Below are positions 15,035 to 16,831 of a stretch of 16,831 bases of DNA, in pieces (position 1 is the stretch's first letter; the number at the start of each line of letters is the position of its first letter). Origin of the DNA: Pavlovales sp. CCMP2436. Its lineage: Eukaryota > Haptophyta > Pavlovophyceae > Pavlovales. The notes beneath the pieces were generated by a model that saw nothing but the letters and a program-made list of their open reading frames with translations, had not been told where the DNA came from and made no database searches. Position numbers and translations under genes: made by a program. The stretch spans positions 23,187 to 40,017 of the forward strand of contig MU631552.1 of NCBI GenBank assembly GCA_026770615.1, written 5' to 3'.

Positions 15035-16831
15035 TGATCGTTGCACCCTCCTTCTTCTTCCGCAAGTCGGCGCGCGGCGGCCACCGCACAGTGCGAGCCA
15101 TCGCGAACCACTTTGCCGCCTGGCGTTCGGAGGACCACGCCTTGCTCATTGACGGGTGGGCAAAAGCTACCGCTCTCAGCCGGGGCAGTGAGGCGCGCGA
15201 GCGGACCGAGCTCGACAACGAGGTGAAAAAGGCACTCGGCAAGCTCGAGCGCGGCCTCGTCTCGGACGCCGCTCGCCTTCTCGAGAGCTATGGAGTCGTA
15301 GGCATTTTCAACCCCGAGATCTTGGAGCAGATGCGCCTCAAGCATCCGATTCGCAAACCGGAGAACCGTATGCCAGACTCCCTCCCGATCCTAGACCCGA
15401 GCGAGCGCCTCAACGTTCTTCCTGAGACGGGCAGGCGCGTGTACAGCGCACTGCCCCGCGAGAAGGCGCAAAGCGCATCCGCATGGCAATACGAGATGCT
15501 CACCGCGCTAGCCCCGTCGGTTCCGTTTGCAAGCGAAGCGGCCAACGAGGCTGTGAGCTGCCACGCTTGGTTCGCCACGGGGCTTGCCAACGGCGACTTT
15601 CCGCCCTGGTTCAACTTCGTCCTCGCCGCCGTCCGACTCATCCCGCTGCACAAGAGCGACCAGATGCCCCTGGCGGGGGAGACGCCGGACGTCCGCCCGA
15701 TCGGCATCTCATGCGCGCTCCGCCGGGCTCTCACCCGCACCATCTTCGCCGAGGGTGAGCTGCGCGACACGCTGCGTGACTACCTCTCGCCTACACAGCT
15801 CGCAGTCTTCGTCCCGAGCGGTGGCACCAAGCTTGTGTTTGCGGTACGGGAGCTACTCGACGCCCACCCCGAGTTCTGCGCGGTGAACATCAACTTTAAA
15901 AACGCCTTCAACTCCGTCACCCGCGCCGGCTTGCTCGCCGAAGTGCTCGACAACCCCATTACAGCACCGATAGCCCGCCTGCAACACTCCCTCCTATCGC
16001 CCAAGTCGCTGATCTTAGGCGGCTCCGGCGAGTTCCTCGAGCAGATTCTTGCGTTCTGCAGCGAGGAGGGGGTGCAGCAGGGCTCTGTCGAGGGAATGAT
16101 CGCATTTGCAATGGCAATCCGCGCCTCCCTTGGGGTACTAGACGCCGAGCTTGAGGCTGGTTGTGGCGGAGCTGCGCGCGCTGGTGCAGACGACGTGACT
16201 GCGCTCGGCACGCCTGCCATCGTCTTCCCGGCCGTCGACAGGTTCCTGGCCTCGGTGCACGCAAAGCTGGGGCTCGAGGCCAACCTGATCAAGACCGTCA
16301 GCTACATCTTCCCCGACCATGCCGCTGAGCTCGATCGCGTCCGCGTCATGTACGGCGTGCCCCTCGGCTTCGCGTGCTCTGCCGACGGCTCCATCGCCCT
16401 CGGCATCGAAATATACGGCATCCCGCTCGGCTCGGTAGAGTTCGTCGCCCTCACCCTCGCCTCTAAGTGCAATCAGATTACCGGCACCTCTCAGAAGCTC
16501 AACTCTCTGCTTGGTCTGAAGCACAAACAGGCGCTGTGGGCGATCATAGTCAACTCGACGGCACACAAGGGTGGCTACTGGGCTTAGCACTGCTTCCCCG
16601 ACGAAAACATCGACTTCTGCCTCGGCGTGGACAAAGCCATCCTCAAGCAGGCGTCTGTGGCGCTTGGCTGCAACCCGACCACCGACTGGCTGTCGCGCAA
16701 GCGCCTCTACCTACCGACGCGCCTGGCCGGCCTCGGCTTACCCTCGCTCTCCGAGACGCGCTCGGCCGCCTTCGTCGCGTCGGCGGCACGCGCAGCGACC
16801 TCTTTCCTCGATCAGCACGACGCGACGGGCA
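15034..16831 (+). pseudogene. Retroelement copy 2: reverse transcriptase ORF with nonsense codon, open to window end
   Basis: 517 codons from ATG 15034 to TAG 16585, then the same frame is open to the end of the window (81 codons more). An N-terminal helical part (GLVSDAARLLESYGVVG, 75-91; KHP 103-105) leads to RT motifs: RLIPLHKSD (201-209) and DVRPIGISCALRRAL (219-233); motif A NINFKNAFNSV (285-295); motif B GVQQGSVEG (346-354); motif C AGADDV (383-388); and LGLEANLIKT (412-421). Post-stop sequence includes HCFPDE and RLYLPTRLAGLGLPSL, aligning with the thumb of copy 1 (HCYPDQ, LALPRRYRGAGL). Position 287 is Asn (codon AAC, 15892) where the family has the catalytic Asp, and QGSV replaces the usual QGDP. 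The TAG lies where copy 1 has Arg. All three argue for an inactive copy. The nuclease part should follow beyond the window. Confidence 0.85.

Larger units (their letters stand above)
13081..16831 (+). mobile_element. Two head-to-tail non-LTR retroelement copies, RT plus restriction-like nuclease type
   Basis: The tail of copy 1 (to about 14790) is followed within about 20 bp by the head of copy 2. The RT-thumb segment appears at both ends of the region, about 3.4 kb apart, which fits one element length. No untranslated region, poly-A or target duplication is seen at the junction. Copy 1 lacks its RT core. The two thumb segments are clearly homologous but only about one third identical, so the copies belong to different subfamilies or diverged long ago. 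Confidence 0.7.

Noticed and set aside
1..16831. CRISPR arrays, tRNA or rRNA genes, bacterial operons
   Set aside because: No regularly spaced direct repeats with unique spacers, no cloverleaf or rRNA motifs, and the gene structure is eukaryotic.

Overview
The window looks like nuclear DNA of a microbial eukaryote, most likely a GC-rich alga of the haptophyte, stramenopile or dinoflagellate kind. The reasons are a bestrophin-type channel gene with three short GT-AG introns, GC-rich exons set in AT-rich non-coding DNA full of microsatellites, several small inverted-repeat transposons, and a non-LTR retroelement carrying a restriction-like nuclease. The species cannot be named from the sequence alone.

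Layout. 1-3440 is mostly non-coding: microsatellites, one copy of a ~170 bp inverted-repeat element (MITE family A) that borders a broken membrane-protein fragment, and weak minus-strand ORFs. 3450-5064 is the best gene: a four-exon, 420-residue bestrophin-like anion channel on the plus strand. 5065-8713 has no convincing gene; it is a patchwork of trinucleotide repeats, diverged dispersed repeats and a second MITE. 8714-10153 (minus strand) encodes an armadillo-repeat array with an exact 123 bp period, followed by a BTB/POZ and BACK-like region; the frame changes five times, so it is a pseudogene or carries indel errors. 10154-13080 is a graveyard of mobile DNA: a pair of inverted repeats around a minus-strand retroelement fragment, two more MITE-A copies, a foldback element, and a 146 bp element with 14 bp terminal inverted repeats and a perfect 8 bp target duplication.

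13081-16831 holds retroelement sequence. First comes the C-terminal half (RT thumb, linker, PD-(D/E)xK nuclease) of one copy; then, within about 20 bp, the N-terminal part and reverse transcriptase of a second copy that runs off the window end. The thumb region occurs twice, at about 13105-13370 and 16530-16800, which shows two head-to-tail copies rather than a permuted gene. The second copy looks inactive: Asn stands where motif A should have its catalytic Asp, motif B is altered, and a TAG interrupts a stretch conserved between the two copies. A TGATG stop/start overlap joins its short first ORF to the RT ORF.

No bacterial operon, CRISPR array, rRNA or tRNA was recognised. The most notable points are the tandem nuclease-RT element with its TGATG junction, the MITE family with an empty-site paralogue inside the window, and the broken ARM-BTB gene.
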